From Ricinus communis (lineage: Eukaryota; Streptophyta; Magnoliopsida; Malpighiales; Euphorbiaceae): a stretch of DNA of 64,000 nt. Both the position numbers and the translations under genes were made by a program. This document shows positions 27,316 through 40,657 of this stretch, one piece after another (within the stretch, counting starts at the first letter, position 1; each line of letters opens with the position of its first letter). Location: the NCBI RefSeq assembly GCF_019578655.1, contig NC_063257.1, positions 33,098,242-33,162,241 on the forward strand, written 5' to 3'. Under the pieces are notes generated by a model that was not told the origin of the DNA, did no database searches, and saw only the letters and a program-made list of their open reading frames with translations.

Positions 27316-28908
27316 CCACTTTTACAGAGTCATTTTCTCATCCTAAATTATTAGCGCTATTATGGGGTTATTTTCTCAAATTCATAAATATACACATTTT
27401 ACGGGGTTATTTTCTTATATTGACAAATATACCTGATAAACTTTTCTAATATTATAACATTAACCCATTTAAAGTGTTGTTTTCTCATACTCACAAATAT
27501 ATCAAAATTACGGGGTTATTTTCTCCTATTGATAAGTATCCCCATATGACAGTGTGTTTTCTCATAATAAAAATTTACCTTTTCTACGAGGCTGATTTCT
27601 GAGACTCGCAGTTACATTACTTTTACGGGGTGATTTTCTTATATTTAAAAATATACATGTTTCACGGGGTTGTTTTCTTATATTGATAAATATACCACTT
27701 TAACGAGATCGTTTTCTCATATTAAATTATTAGCACTATTTTGGGGTTGTTTTCTCAAATTCATAAATATACACATTTTACGGGGTTATTTTCTTATATC
27801 GACAAGTATACCCCTTTTATGCCATTTGAGGGGTTGTTTTCTCATTCTCACAAATATACCACAATTGTGGGATTATTTCCTCAGATTCATAAATATCCCC
27901 GTATTACAGGGTTGTTTTCACATATTAAAAAATGTATCCCTTTACGAGGCTGTTTTCTCTTATTAAAAAATATACCGGTTCAATGAGGCTGTTTTCTTAG
28001 ACTCGTAATTACACTATTTTTACAGGGTTGTTTTCTCAGGTTTATAAATACACACGTTTTACAGGGTTATTTTCTTATATTGGCAAATTTACCACTTTTA
28101 CGGGTTGTTTTCTCATATTATAAAATTAACCCATTTAAGGGGTTGTTTTCTCATATTCACAAATATACTAAAATTACGGGGTTATTTTCTCTGATTGATA
28201 AATATCCCCGTATTACGGGGTTGTTTTCTAATATTTTTAAATATGCCCCTCTTACGGGTTATTTTCTCATATTAATAAATTTACCCCTTCTACGAGGCTG
28301 TTTTCTCAGACTCGCAATTACAGTACTTTTACGAGGTTATTTTGTTATATTGATAACTATACCACTTTTATGGGGTCGTTTTCTCATATTCAATTGTTAG
28401 CACTATTATAGGGTTATTTTCTCAAATTTATAAATATACACATTTTACGAGTTTATTTTCTTATATTGACAAATATACCCCTTTTACGGTGTTGTTTTCT
28501 CATATTATAAAACTAACCCATTGAAGGGGTTGTTTTCTCATACTAAAAAATATACCAATATTACGGGATTATTTTCTCCGATTAATAAATATCCTCGTAT
28601 TACGGGGTTATTTTCTCATATTAAAAAATTTACCCTTTCTACAAGGCTGTTTTTTCATATTAAAAATTTTATCCTTTCTACGAGGCTGTTTTCTCACACT
28701 CGTAATTACACTACTTTTATGGGGTTATTTTCTCATATTCATAAATATACACGTTTTACCGAGGTTATTTTCTTATATTGATAAATATACCACTTTTACG
28801 GGGTCGTTTTCTCATATTAAATTATTAGCACTATTATAGGGTTGTTTTCTCAAATTCATAAATATACACATTTTACGGGATTATTTTCTTATATCGATAA
28901 ATATACCA

Positions 28909-29862
28909 TGTAATACCCAGAATTTTTCCTTTTTAATAATAATAGTATTAGTAATAACTAATAACGATTTTTTATTTAAATAAATATTACTTTATTTTTT
29001 AATTAGTTTAATTGAGATAATTTAAAATAGAATTTCAATGCTAGATAAAAATAAGAGAGTTACTTTTTTATATCTAATTAGTTAATCTTTCAAGAAAGTA
29101 ATTAAGTAAATTTCTTGGAAAATAAATTATTTTTTTTATCACTTAATTTTCCCCCAATATGAATATTTGAATTAAAATTCTATATTTGAGAGTTATGAAA
29201 GAATTAGTAAATAATATTTTATAAAAGAATTTATTTAGGAATGATAAATTTTAATTAGCTAATGGTATTGATTTTAATTGGAAAATGGTTAGAAAATTCA
29301 TTAATTTAGTTAATTAAGTGTTAGGATTAAATTGACAATTAATTCTGGAGTAAGGATTAAAATATAATTGTTTTAAATTGGGGTTCCAAATGAAAATTTG
29401 TATGGTTGGTATTTTTGTAATTAAATGTGTCGGTAAGAGTATTTTGGTATGTTTGACTTTTGAAATTCTAGAATCTTCGCAGTAGAAATTTTAGATTTGT
29501 CATTTTGTATTTTCATGTAAATCCTGGTCTTGCCTATTCATGCTGGCAGTCGGGAAAATTAATGCAGTTTTGGTGGCCCGACTCCCATTAATTAATCCCT
29601 GTATATTTGAAGTGTTTTCTACAGGTCCTGGACCCGTTATACGAGGGGTAGATGTCCATAATTTAGGGGAGGTTCTGCCGAATTTTCGGTAGAATTCTTC
29701 CGAGTCGAGATTCTTAGGCAGTAATTCCAGGAGTCTATTCCTAGGGTTAATTGCCAAACATTTTATATTTACTGATCGAATTCTTTCATGATTAGATAAA
29801 TCCATCAGTTCGGCTCGCTCCATCGGAGACATCGGAGAAGAGCTAGGAGGTCATAAGAACTG
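28909..29862 (+). mobile_element. Copy B, left part: plus-oriented truncated LTR
   Basis: This begins TGTAATACCCAG at 28909, directly after satellite, which is the 5' LTR terminus of this family (TGTAATACCC also closes the minus LTR at 32616). The first ~540 bp match the AT-rich upstream LTR part. The GC-rich middle is missing, and the sequence resumes in the segment containing GGCAGTCGGGAAAATTA, GGTCCTGGACCCGTTAT and GGGGAGGTTCTGCCGAATTTT, which are reverse complements of 31080-31240. It stops at AAGAACTG, equivalent to about 30913 of the neighbouring LTR. It lies head-on against the minus-oriented LTR that starts at 29863. No coding sequence is apparent. Confidence 0.8.
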
Positions 29863-32616
29863 TGTCACGACCCCATCTGTGGGGCCGTGATCGGCACTAG
29901 GGAATTGGTGGGCGTAAGGCCACCGAATCCCCTAGTAAGCCTGACACTCACTGACTCAAACAAATCTTATCTCAATTAATGTTATTAATGCCACAATTTA
30001 TTGGAACCATTAAATTTTACACAATTAATTCGATCTGCTAGAAGAATTTGGCGAGATCCAAAACTCAAAAAATCTACAACTGATACATCTACTATTACAA
30101 CTGCGGAGAATCTAAGATTTTACAAATTAACATACCAAATCAAATACACCACCCGATGATGAAGAAGTCGGGTTACTGAATAAGAGTCGCAGGAAGACTA
30201 ATAGTCACGAATATGAAAAACAGTAAATTGAGACTGTCAGTCTCGAGAGTGAGTTAAAATCATATATCCAAAAACAGTTGCAAACACTTCAATAATACAT
30301 TTATTTAATTTGAAATAAACATAAGTCATGTAAAGACATACGTGTCATGCCATGCTTAAATTAAAAAAAATAATCTTCACACACAACGGGATGGAGTACT
30401 ACAGTAGAACACTAATCCTAACACTAACATCTCGGTCAATCTCCATACTGACATCTCGGCTAATCTCAACTCTAACATCCCGACTAATCTCATTCCAATA
30501 GGACTGGGCCTAGAGAGCGAAGCTCGATCAGGGACCTTACCTCCGTCTGGTGACTTGTCTTACCCTTTCGGCTCTCTTAATCCAATAGGTCTGGCGCCCA
30601 GAGAGCAAGCTCGATCAGGGACCTAGAGAGCAAGCTCAATCAGGGCAAGTCCTAAACCTTCCTTTTTAAATTTCCTATTTACCCTTTTCCATCACTCTCG
30701 AATTTATACCGGAACACTCATCAAACTCTTATATTCTACTGTCGTCCTATCCCGTGTCATCATGCAATAATAAAATCAATAAAAATCGTAATGCGGAAAA
30801 TGAAATATGCATAAACAGTACATAAAACATTAGTCAAAATATTGATCATTAAATCAGAGATATCATATAAAATATTTGCATGATAAACGTAAGCAGATAT
30901 ATGATTTTAATTCACAGCTTTGGCGACCTTATAGCTCTACTCTAGTGCCTCAATTGGAGCGAGCCGAACAGACGGATTATCTAATCACGGAAAACAATTT
31001 ATCAATAACGCTGAAACAAAGGACAATTAACCCTAGGTCTAGATTCCTAGGACTGACTGTCTAAAATCTTGACTTGGGTAAATTCTACCAAAAATTTGGC
31101 AGAACCTCCCCTACAACACGGACGTTTACCCCCTATAAAACGGGTCCAGGACTTGCCAGAAAAACACTACAAATATCCAACAATTCATACAACGGGAGTC
31201 GGGTCCCCAAGATTTCACTAATTTTCCCGACTCCGCCACACAGCACAAAAATCACGACTATGGCAGGCAGTTCGACAAACAATTATTTTTGACTCACAAA
31301 TATCATCTAATACTCAACACAAATCAATAAGCATAAAATAAATCAAGCAATTCTTAAATCAACGGGTCAGAGAATTACCGAGACGCTTGATCGCTCGGTC
31401 GACTCGCCTCCAGCCGCCGAAGTCCGATCAACGATCCGAACATACCATCGGACTCGAAACGACGCGTTGATGACAATCCCCACTTTCGATTCTCCGATTC
31501 GACCCCGATCATCTGGAGCGATTTACGGACGATCTCGACCGTCGATTTGCAAACGAAGTCCGATTGCCACGAAACTGGTGCCAATGCGAAGGTTGTGCTG
31601 AGGAGAGTCGGGATACGCCCTTCGATCATCCATAGCTAACCGGAGCTTGTTGGAAAAGCTAAAAAATGCCGGCTGCCCCTATTAATTTCACTTCGACGGA
31701 TCTTGGTCTCGGCCACCACAGTCGTCCGTTGCTACCAAAGAGCCCTCGAGGAGGTCGATCGCCACCCAGGCTCCGCCAACATCGGGCGGCTCTAGAAGTC
31801 GCTTCCCTTCACGTGATTCCTGCTCGACTGCCGACTGGCTTCTGCGTCGGCCTCCTTCGCATCGACGATCGTATACCGGCCTGCAACCCTCCTTTCCTCT
31901 TCTCCTCCATGCATTCTCTCTCCTCAATCTCCTTTCTTTTCTTTCTTCTCCATATCAACATTAGGCCCCTGAACTTTTCCCTCTTACCATTTGGTCCCTC
32001 AACTTTTTAAATTACAACAATTTTACCCTGCAGAATTTCCAAATAACCCCTAAACTTTTCTTTAGCCTTCCAATTGAGCCCTTAACTATTTAATTTGGGC
32101 CAAATTAGAATTATTGAAAATATATAATTACATATATACCCCTAGCCGACACTTTTATTTACAAAAATACCAAACATACAAATTTTTATTAAATCCCCAT
32201 AATAATAAAATTATACTTTTAATCTAAATTTTCAATTTAGTCCTAACACACAATTAAATTTAATAACCAATTTGCTAAATATTTTCCAACTTAAAATTAA
32301 ATACTACTAGCTAATTAAAAACCAATTTCCCCAAAATTCTTTTATAAAAACACCCTTTACAAATTCTTCTATAATTCTCCAATATATAATTTAATTAAAT
32401 ATATTCATTTGGGAAAAATTGAATAACCAAAATATAATTTATTCCTCAAATAATTTACTTAATTAACTCCTTAAAAATCAAACTAATTGGGTGAATTTTC
32501 ATTACATCATTCCAAATTAAATCAAATAAAAATAAAGTAAAATTAATTTAAATCAAAAGTCATTTATTAATTATTATTAACAAAATTATTATTAAAGAAA
32601 ATTTTTGGGTATTACA
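29863..32616 (-). mobile_element. Copy B: minus-oriented LTR, 2754 bp
   Basis: On the + strand it runs from TGTCACGACCCC to GGGTATTACA, that is TGTAATACCC to GTGACA in its own orientation, with TG...CA ends. It has all LTR landmarks: the GAGACTGTCAGTCTC palindrome (30230-30244), the CCCAGAGAGC tandem module (about 30504-30650), the CCTAGG segment (31031-31053), a GC-rich patch (31375-31960) and the AT-rich upstream part. It is clearly more diverged from copies A and C than they are from each other, and its TGTAATACCC terminus marks a separate subfamily. A polypurine tract follows at 32617, so on the minus strand this is the 3' LTR. Confidence 0.88.
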
Positions 32617-32631
32617 TTCTCCTCCCTTTAA
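32617..32631 (-). other. Polypurine tract of copy B
   Basis: Minus-strand TTAAAGGGAGGAGAA lies immediately before the 3' LTR start (TGTAATACCC). This is the plus-strand primer site for reverse transcription in LTR retrotransposons. It fixes the direction of copy B as minus. Confidence 0.85.
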
Positions 32632-32699
32632 GAAAAGTTCGCCCTCGAATTTTAAAAGAAGAAGGGGCTCACACTAGGACTGAAACTAAAGAAAATAAG

Positions 32700-33105
32700 A
32701 ATCTCTCATCTCGAGCTCGACTTCTCTTACTTCCACACACCGAGGTTGCAACACGAGCAAAGGATTGAAAATATACTCCCTCTACATGAATATATGAAAT
32801 ACTAGATTGACCTATAAGAGAATTTGGTGGCAAGTCCAACTTGCATGCCACCTCATTAATCCTGCTGATAATTCTAAGGGTTCAACACAATAAAGGCTAA
32901 CTCGCCTTTCTTACCAAACCACATCACTACTTGCACAAGAGACGCCTTAGGAAATACATACTCTCTAATACAAATCTCCAGGTGCTCCCACTTTAGGTTC
33001 GCATAATTCCTCTGCTTTTTGAAAGCTATCTTCAGTCGCTCGCGAGTAGAAGGAATCTTCTCTGAAACAAATGATCCGAACCAACTCCGGTCTTACTAAA
33101 ATTCA
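32700..33105 (-). pseudogene. Degraded integrase C-terminal end of Ty3/gypsy pol
   Basis: In shifting minus-strand frames I read, in this order towards the polypurine tract: RPELV (near 33090), RERLKIAFKKQRNYA (33047 downwards), VMWFGKKGE (near 32920-32898), LRIISRINEVACKLDLPP (near 32880-32824) and DERFL (near 32705). The order and words match the known end of Ty3/gypsy integrases: the segment after the catalytic core, the GKKGKL and GP-x-EI-x-R-V-G-EVAY-x-L-LPP region (GPY/F-like), and the short tail before the stop. Stops and at least one frame change separate the pieces, and nothing of the catalytic domain or reverse transcriptase is present. The assignment to Ty3/gypsy is firm, the clade is not. 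Confidence 0.75.
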
Positions 33106-36100
33106 ATTAGCCAAATTCTTTCTTAATGACGTGTCCCTTGCACGTATATAATACCCTTAACATCCACATCACATCATCCATCTGGTTGCGATTACCGATA
33201 TAAAACAAGGCTATCCTGACACAAAATTCCTCCTCGACTAGAATCTAGAAAGTCTCCTCTATTCCTCTGCAGTCCAACATGGAGCCTATTGTGCCACAGA
33301 TTCATTCTTGCAGCAACTCAGCTTGTCATCCAGAGAATCCCAAGCTAATACAATTTACTTTGAAAGATTTACTTATTTATTTACTTTATAATCATTACTG
33401 ATAAAAATTATTATTATCTTGAAAAACACCTTTATAAAATCATAAAATCTCTAGTCATTTTCTTTATACAAAATTCTACAATTTTCTTTATGTAAAAGTT
33501 GTGTAATTGCGAGTATGAGAAAACACCATCGTAGAAGGGGTAAATTTTTTTAATATGAGAAAACACCCCGTAATACGGGGATATTTATCAATCAGAGAAA
33601 ATAACCCCGAAATCTTGGTATATTTGTGAGTGTGAGAAAACAACCTCTTAAATGGATTAATTCTATAATATGAGAAAACAACCCTATAAAAGGGGTATAT
33701 TTATCAATATAAGAAAATAACCCCGTAAAATGTGTATATTTATGAATTTGAGAAAATAACCTCATAATAGTGCTAATAATTTAGTATGAGAAAACGACCC
33801 CATAAAAGTGGTATATTTATCAATATAAGAAAATAACCCCGTAAAACATGTAAATTTACGTATTTGAAAAAAAAAACTCCGTAAAAGTAATGTAATTGGA
33901 GTCAAAGAAAACAGCCTCGTAAAACGGGTAAATTTTTTAATCGTGAGAAAACAGCCTCGTGGAAGGGTAAATTTTTAATATATGAAAACAATCCCGTAAT
34001 ACGGGGATATTTATGAATCTAAGAAAATAACCTCGTAATTGTGGTATATTTGTGAGTATGAGAAAACAACCCCTTAAATGGGTTAATTTTATAATATGAG
34101 AACACAACCCTGTAAAAGGGGAGTGTTTGTCGATATAAGAAAATAACCCAATAAAACGTGTATATATATGAATTTGAGAGAACGACCCCATAATAGTGCT
34201 AATAATTTACTATGAGAAAATAACCCCGTAAAAGTGGTATATTTATCAATATAAGAAAATAACCGAGTAAAACATGTATATTCTTGAATCTAAGAAAATA
34301 ACCCTGTAAAAGTAGTGTAATTGTGATTATGAGAAAACAGCGTCACATAAGGGGTAAATTTTATAATATGAGAAAACACCCTGTAATACAAGGATATTTA
34401 TTAATCAAATAAAATAACACCGTAATTTTGGTATATTTGTGAGTACGAGAAAACAACCCCTTAAATAGGTTAATTTTATAATATGAGAAAACAACCCCGT
34501 AAAAGAGGTATATTTATTAATATAAGAAAATAACCCGGTGAAACGTGTATATTTATGAATTCAAAAAAACAACCCCATAGTAATGCTAATAATTTAGTAT
34601 GAGCCCGTAAAAGTAGAATTTTTATCAATATAAGAAAATAACCTCGTAAGACGTGTATATTTATGAATCTGAGAAAACAACCCTATAAAAGTAGTGTAAT
34701 TGCGAGTATGAGAAAACAGCCTCGTAGAAGGGGTAAATTTTTTAATATGAGAAAACAACCCTGTAATATGAAGATATTTGTCAATCGGAGAAAATAACCC
34801 CGTAATTTTGGTCTATTTATGAGTTTGAGAAAACAATCCCTTAAATGGGTTAATTTTAAAATATGAGAAAATAACCCCGTAAAAGGGGTATGTTTGTCGA
34901 TATAAGAAAATAATCTCGTAAATCGTGTACATTTATGAATTTGAGAAAACTAACCATAATAGTGGTAATAATTTAATATGAGAAAATGATCCGATAAAAG
35001 TGGTATATTTATTAATATAAGAATATGACCCCATAGAACGTGTATATTTTTTAATATTAGAAAATAACTAAGTAAAGGTAGTATAATTGCGAGTCTAAGA
35101 TAATAGTCTCACTGAAAGGGGTAAATCTTTGAATATGAGAAGACACCCCATAATACGGAGATATTTATCAATCAGAAAAATTAACAACATAATTTTGATA
35201 CATTTGTGAGTATGAGAAAACAACCCCTTAAATGGATTAATTTTATAATATGAGAAAACAACCCCGTAAAAGGGGTATATTTGTCAATATAAGAAAGTAA
35301 CCCCGTAAAACATGTATATTTATGATTTTAAAAAAACAACCCTATAATAGTGTTAATAATTTAGTATGAGCCCATAAAAGTGGTATTTTTATCAATATAA
35401 GTAAATAACTCCGTAAAACGTGTATATTTATGAATCTGAGAAAACAATCCTGTAAAAATAGTGTAATTGCGAGTGAGAAAAAAGCCTCATACAAGGGGTA
35501 AATATTTTAATATGAGAAAACAACCCCACGGGGATATTTATCAATCATTAAAAATAATCCCGTAATTTTAGTATATTTGTGAGTATGAGAAAACAACCCC
35601 TTAAATGGGTTAATTTTATAATGTGAGAAAAAAAAAACCCTGTAAAAAGGGTATAATTGTCAATGTAAGAAAATAACCCTGTAAAACGTGTATATTTATG
35701 AATCTAAGAAAACAACCCCATAAAAGTAGTGTAATTACGAGTCTAAGAAAACAGCCTCGTAGAATGGGTAAATTTTTAATATGAGAAAATAGCCTCGTAG
35801 AAGGGGTAAACATTTTAATATGAGAGAGCAACCCCGTAACACGAGAATATTTATCAATCGAAGAAAATAACAATGTAATTTTTGTATATTTGTCACTATG
35901 AGAAAACAACCTGTGAAATGGGTTAATTTTATAGTATGAGAAAACAACCCCGTAAAAGCGTTATATTTGTCAATATAAGAAAGTAACCCTGTAAAACATA
36001 TGTATTTATGAATATGATAAAATAACCCTGTAAAAGTAGTATAAATGGAAGTCTAAGAAAATAGCCACTTAGAATAGGTAAATTTTTTAATATGAGAAAA

Positions 36101-37847
36101 CAGCCTCGTAAAAGGGTTAAATTTTTAATATGTGAATACAACCCCGTAATATAGGGATATTTATGAATCTGAGGAAATAACCCCGTAATTGTGGTATATT
36201 TATGAGTATGAGATAACAACCCCTTAAATGGGTTAATTTTATAATATGATAAAACAACCCCATAAAAGGGGTATCTTTGTCGATATAAGAAAATAACCCC
36301 AAAAAATGTGTATATTTATGAATTTGAGAAAACAAACCATAATAGTGCTAATAATTTAATATGATAAAACGACCCCATAAAACTAGTACATTTATGAATT
36401 TGAGAAAAGAAACCCGTAAAAGTAGTGTAATTGCGAGTATGAGAAAACAGACTCATAGAAGGGTAAATTATTTAATATGAGAGAACAACCCCGTAATACG
36501 GGGATATTTATCAATCGGAGAAAATAACTCCGTAATTGTGGTATATTTGTGAGTATGAGAAAAGAACCCCTTAAATGGGCTAATTTTATAATATAAGAAA
36601 ACAACCCCGTAAAAAGGGTATATTTGTGGATGTAAGAAAATAACCCCGTAAAACGTGTATATTTATGAATTTGAGAAAATAACTTCATAATAGTGCTAAT
36701 AATTTAATATGATAAAACGACTCTGTAAAAGTGGTATATTTATCAATATAAGAAAATAACCCTATAAAGCGTGTATATTTACGAATCTGAGAAGACAACC
36801 CCGTAAAAGTAGTGTAATTGCGAGTATGAGAAAAAACCTCGTGGAAGGGAAAAAATTTTTAATATGAGAGAACAACCCCATAATACAAGGATATTTATCA
36901 ATCGAAGAAAATAACCCCGTAAGTTTAGTGTATTTGTGAGTATGAGAAAACAACCCCTTAAATGGGTTAATTTTATAATATGAGAAAACAACCCCGTAAA
37001 AGGGGCATATATGCAATATAAAATAATAATCCCGTAAAACGTATATATTTATAAATTTGAGAAAATAACCCCATAATAATGTTAATAATTTAGTATGAGA
37101 AAACGATACGGTAAAAGTGGTCTTTTTATCAATATAAGAAAAAAAGCCTGTAAAACTTGTATATTTATGAATATGAGAAAACAACCCCGTAAAGGTATTG
37201 TAATTGCTAATAATTTAATATGAGAGAATGACCCCGTAGAAGTGGTATATTTATCAATATAAGAATATAACCCCGTAAAATGAATATATTTATAAATTTG
37301 GGAGAATAACCCCCTAAAAGTAGTGTAATTGAGAGTCTAAGAAAATAGCCTCGAGAAGGGGTAAATTTTTTAATATGAGAAAATAGCCTCGTAGAAGGGG
37401 TAAATTTTTTAATATGTGAAAACAACCCCATAATACGGAGATATTTAAGAATCTGAGGAAATAGCCCCGTAATTGTAGTATATTTGTGTGTATGAGAAAA
37501 CAACCCCAGTATAACGTTCATAATTATGAATATGAGAAAACAACCCCATAAAAGGGGTATATTTGTCGATATACGAAAATAACCCCGTAAAACATGTATA
37601 TTTATGAATTTGAGAAAACAACCCCATAATAGTGCTAATAATTTAATATGAGTAAACGACCACGTAGAATTGGTATATTTATCAATATAAGAAAATAACC
37701 CCGTAAAACGTATATATTTATGAATCTGTGAAAATAACCCTGTAAAAGTAGAGTAATTGCAAGTCTGAGAAAACAGCCTCGTAGAAGGGGTAAATTTTTT
37801 AATATGAGAAAACAACTCCGTAATAGGGGTATATTTATAAATATTAG

Positions 37848-37897
37848 TGTGAGTTAGAAAGATTCTTATAATGTTAAAGCTATGGAGTGAATTCTGA
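37848..37897. other. ~50-bp non-satellite insert inside a monomer
   Basis: A satellite monomer reading TATAAATATTAG is interrupted by about 50 bases (starting TGTGAGTTAGAAAGATTCTT, ending GAGTGAATTCTGAT) before satellite resumes with AACACAGTAATATGGG. The insert has no satellite core and no match to the LTR family that I can see. No target duplication is evident. It could be filler DNA from break repair. Confidence 0.6.
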
Positions 37898-40657
37898 TAA
37901 CACAGTAATATGGGAATATTTATCAATCGGAGAAAAAAAACCCCGTAATTTTGGTATATTTATAAGTATGAGAAAACAACCCCGTAAAAGTGGTATATTT
38001 GTTAATATAAGAAAATAACCCCCTAAAACGTGTGTATTTAAGAATGTGGGAAAACAACACTATAAAAATAGTGTAATTGCGAGTCTAAGAAATCAATCTC
38101 GTAGAACGGGTAAATTTTTTAATATGAGAAAACGGCCTCGTAGATGGGGTAAATTTTTTAATATGAGAGAACAATCCCGTAATACGGGGATATTTATCAA
38201 TCAGAGAAAATAACATCGTAATTTTGGTATATTTGTGAGTATGAGAAATAATTTCTTAAATTGGTTAATTTTATAATATGAGAAAACAACTCTGTAATAA
38301 GGGCATATTTGTCAATATAAGAAAATAACCCCATAAAACGTGTATATTTATGAATTTGAGAAAACAATCCCATAATAGTGCTAGTAATTTAATATGAGAA
38401 AACGACCACGTAAAAGTGGTATATTTATCAATATAAGAAAATAACTCCATAAAACGTATATATTTATAAATCTGTGAGAATAACCCCGTAAAAGTAGTGT
38501 AATTGCAAGTCTGAGGAAACAGCCTCGAAGAATTGATAAATTTTTAATATGAGAAAACAACTCCATAACAGGGGTATATTTATAAATATTTGAAAACAAC
38601 ACCATAATACGGGGATATTTATCAATCGAAGAAAAAAACCCCGTAGTTTTGGTATATTTGTGAGTATTAGAAAACAACCCCTTAAATGGGTTAATTTTAT
38701 AATATGAGAAAACAACCCCGTAAAAGGGGTATATTTGTTAATATAAGAAAATGACCCCGTAAAGCATGTATATTTATGAATTTGAGAAGATAACACCATA
38801 AGAATGCTAATAATTTAATATGAGAAAACGACCCCGTAAAAGTGGTATACTTATCAATATAAGAAAATAACCCCATAAAATATGTGTATTCATGAATTTG
38901 AGAAAACAAGCCCGTAAAAATAGTGTAATTGCGAGTTTGAGAAAATAGCCTTATAGAAGGAGTAAATTTTTTAATATGAAAAAGCAGCATCGTAGAAGGG
39001 GTAAATTTTTTAATATCAGAGAACAATGTCGTAATACGGAGATATTTATCAATTGGAGAAAATTACCCCGTAATTTTAGTATATTTGTGAGTATCAGAAA
39101 ACAACCCCATAAAAGTAGTATAATTGCGAGTCTGAGAAAACAACCTTGTAGAATGGGCAAATTTTTTAATATGAGAGAACAACCCCGTAATACGGGTTAT
39201 TTATCAATCAGAGAAAATAACCCCGAAATTTTAGGTATATTTGTGAGTATGAGAGAACAATCCCTTAAATGGGTAAATTTTATAATATGAGAAAACAACC
39301 CCGTAAAAAGGGTATATTTGTCGATATAAGAAAATAAACTCGTAAAACGTGTATGTTTATGAATTTAAGAAAACAACCCATGATAGTGCTAATAAATTAC
39401 TATAACAAAACAACCCAGTAAAAGTGGTATATTTATCAATATAAGAAATAACTCCGTAAAACATGTATATTTATAAATTTTAGAAAACACTCCATAATAG
39501 TGATAATAATTTAGTAAGAGAAAACGACCCCATAAAAGTGGTATTTTTATCAATAAAAGAAAAAAAACCTTGTAAAACATGTATATTTATGAATATGAGA
39601 AAAAAAACCTTGTAAAAGTAATGTAATTGCGAGTATGAGAAAACAGGCTCATAGAAGCGGTAAATTTTTTAATATAAGAGAAAAACCCTATAATAGGGGT
39701 TGATTTGTCAATCGGAGAAAATAAATCTCGTAATTTTGGTATATTTGTGAGTATGAGAAACAATCCCTTAAATGGGTTAATTTTATAATATGAGAAAACA
39801 ACCCCGTAAAAGGGGCATATTTGTTAATGTAAGAAAATAACCTCGTAAAATGTGTATGTGTATGAATTTGAGAAAACAACCCCATAATAGTGCTAATAAT
39901 TTAATATGAGAAAACAACCCCGTAAAAGTGGTATATTTATCAATATAAGAAAATAATCCCGTAAAACCTGTATATTTATGATTATGAGAAACCAACTCCA
40001 TAAAAGTAGTGTAATTATCAGTGTTAGAAATCAGCCTCGTAGAATGAGTAAATTTTTTAATATGAGAGAACAACCCTGTAATACGGGAATATTTATGAAT
40101 ATGAGGAAATAACCCCGTAATTGTGGTATATTTATGAGTATGAGAAAACAACCCCGTAAAAGAGGTATGTTTGTCGATATAAGAAAATAACCTCGTAAAA
40201 GTGTATATTTATGAATTTGAGAAAACAAACCCATAATAGTGCTAACAATTTAGAAAGAGAAAACGACCCATAAAAATGGTGTATATATATCAATATAAGA
40301 AAATAACCCCGTAAAAACGTATATATTTATGAATCTATGAAAATAACCACGCAAAAGTAGTGTAATTGCGAGTCTGACAAAACAGCCTCGTAGAAGGGGC
40401 AAATTTTTTAATATGAGAGAAGAACCTCATAATACGGGGATATTTATCAATCGGAGAAAATTAACCCCGTAATTTTTGTATATTTATGAGTATGAGAAAT
40501 AACCCCTTAAATGGGTTAATTTTATAATATGAGAAAACAACCCCGTAAAAGAAGCATATTTGTCAATACAAGAAAATAACCCCGTAAAACGTGTATTATG
40601 AATTTGAGAAAATAACCCCATAATAGTGCTAATAATTTAATATGAAAAAAATGACTC

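Larger units (their letters stand above)
15162..28908 (+). repeat. 39-bp satellite array, plus-oriented block 2
   Basis: Same satellite as 1-12341 but inverted, so the TTACGGGGTTGTTTTCTC core now reads on the + strand. The marker TTAGCAC (m10/m1) falls at about 15375, 15761, 16176, 16561, 17142, 17457, 17845 and 18194, giving intervals of 386, 415, 385, 581, 315, 388 and 349. These are mostly close to 10, 11, 10, 15, 8, 10 and 9 monomers. Some HORs carry an extra monomer between m5 and m6 with the signature CTAATATTTATAAATATACC, and m6 is often doubled. No transposon interrupts this block. Copy A bounds it on the left and copy B on the right, and satellite orientation flips at both. Confidence 0.95.
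32617..33482 (-). mobile_element. Copy B internal region, 5'-truncated
   Basis: 866 bp matching the polypurine-proximal half of the copy C internal region (46724 to about 47525). It ends at AATTCTACAAT (33472-33482), where copy C goes on with ATCGCGCACC. About 10 bases of filler then lead into minus-strand satellite. The primer-binding-site half and the 5' LTR are absent. The region carries the best preserved integrase remnant in the window. Confidence 0.8.

Noticed and set aside
29500..29832. 110-codon minus-strand open frame in copy B
   Set aside because: It lies inside an LTR piece whose other copies have no matching open frame; no recognisable domain.
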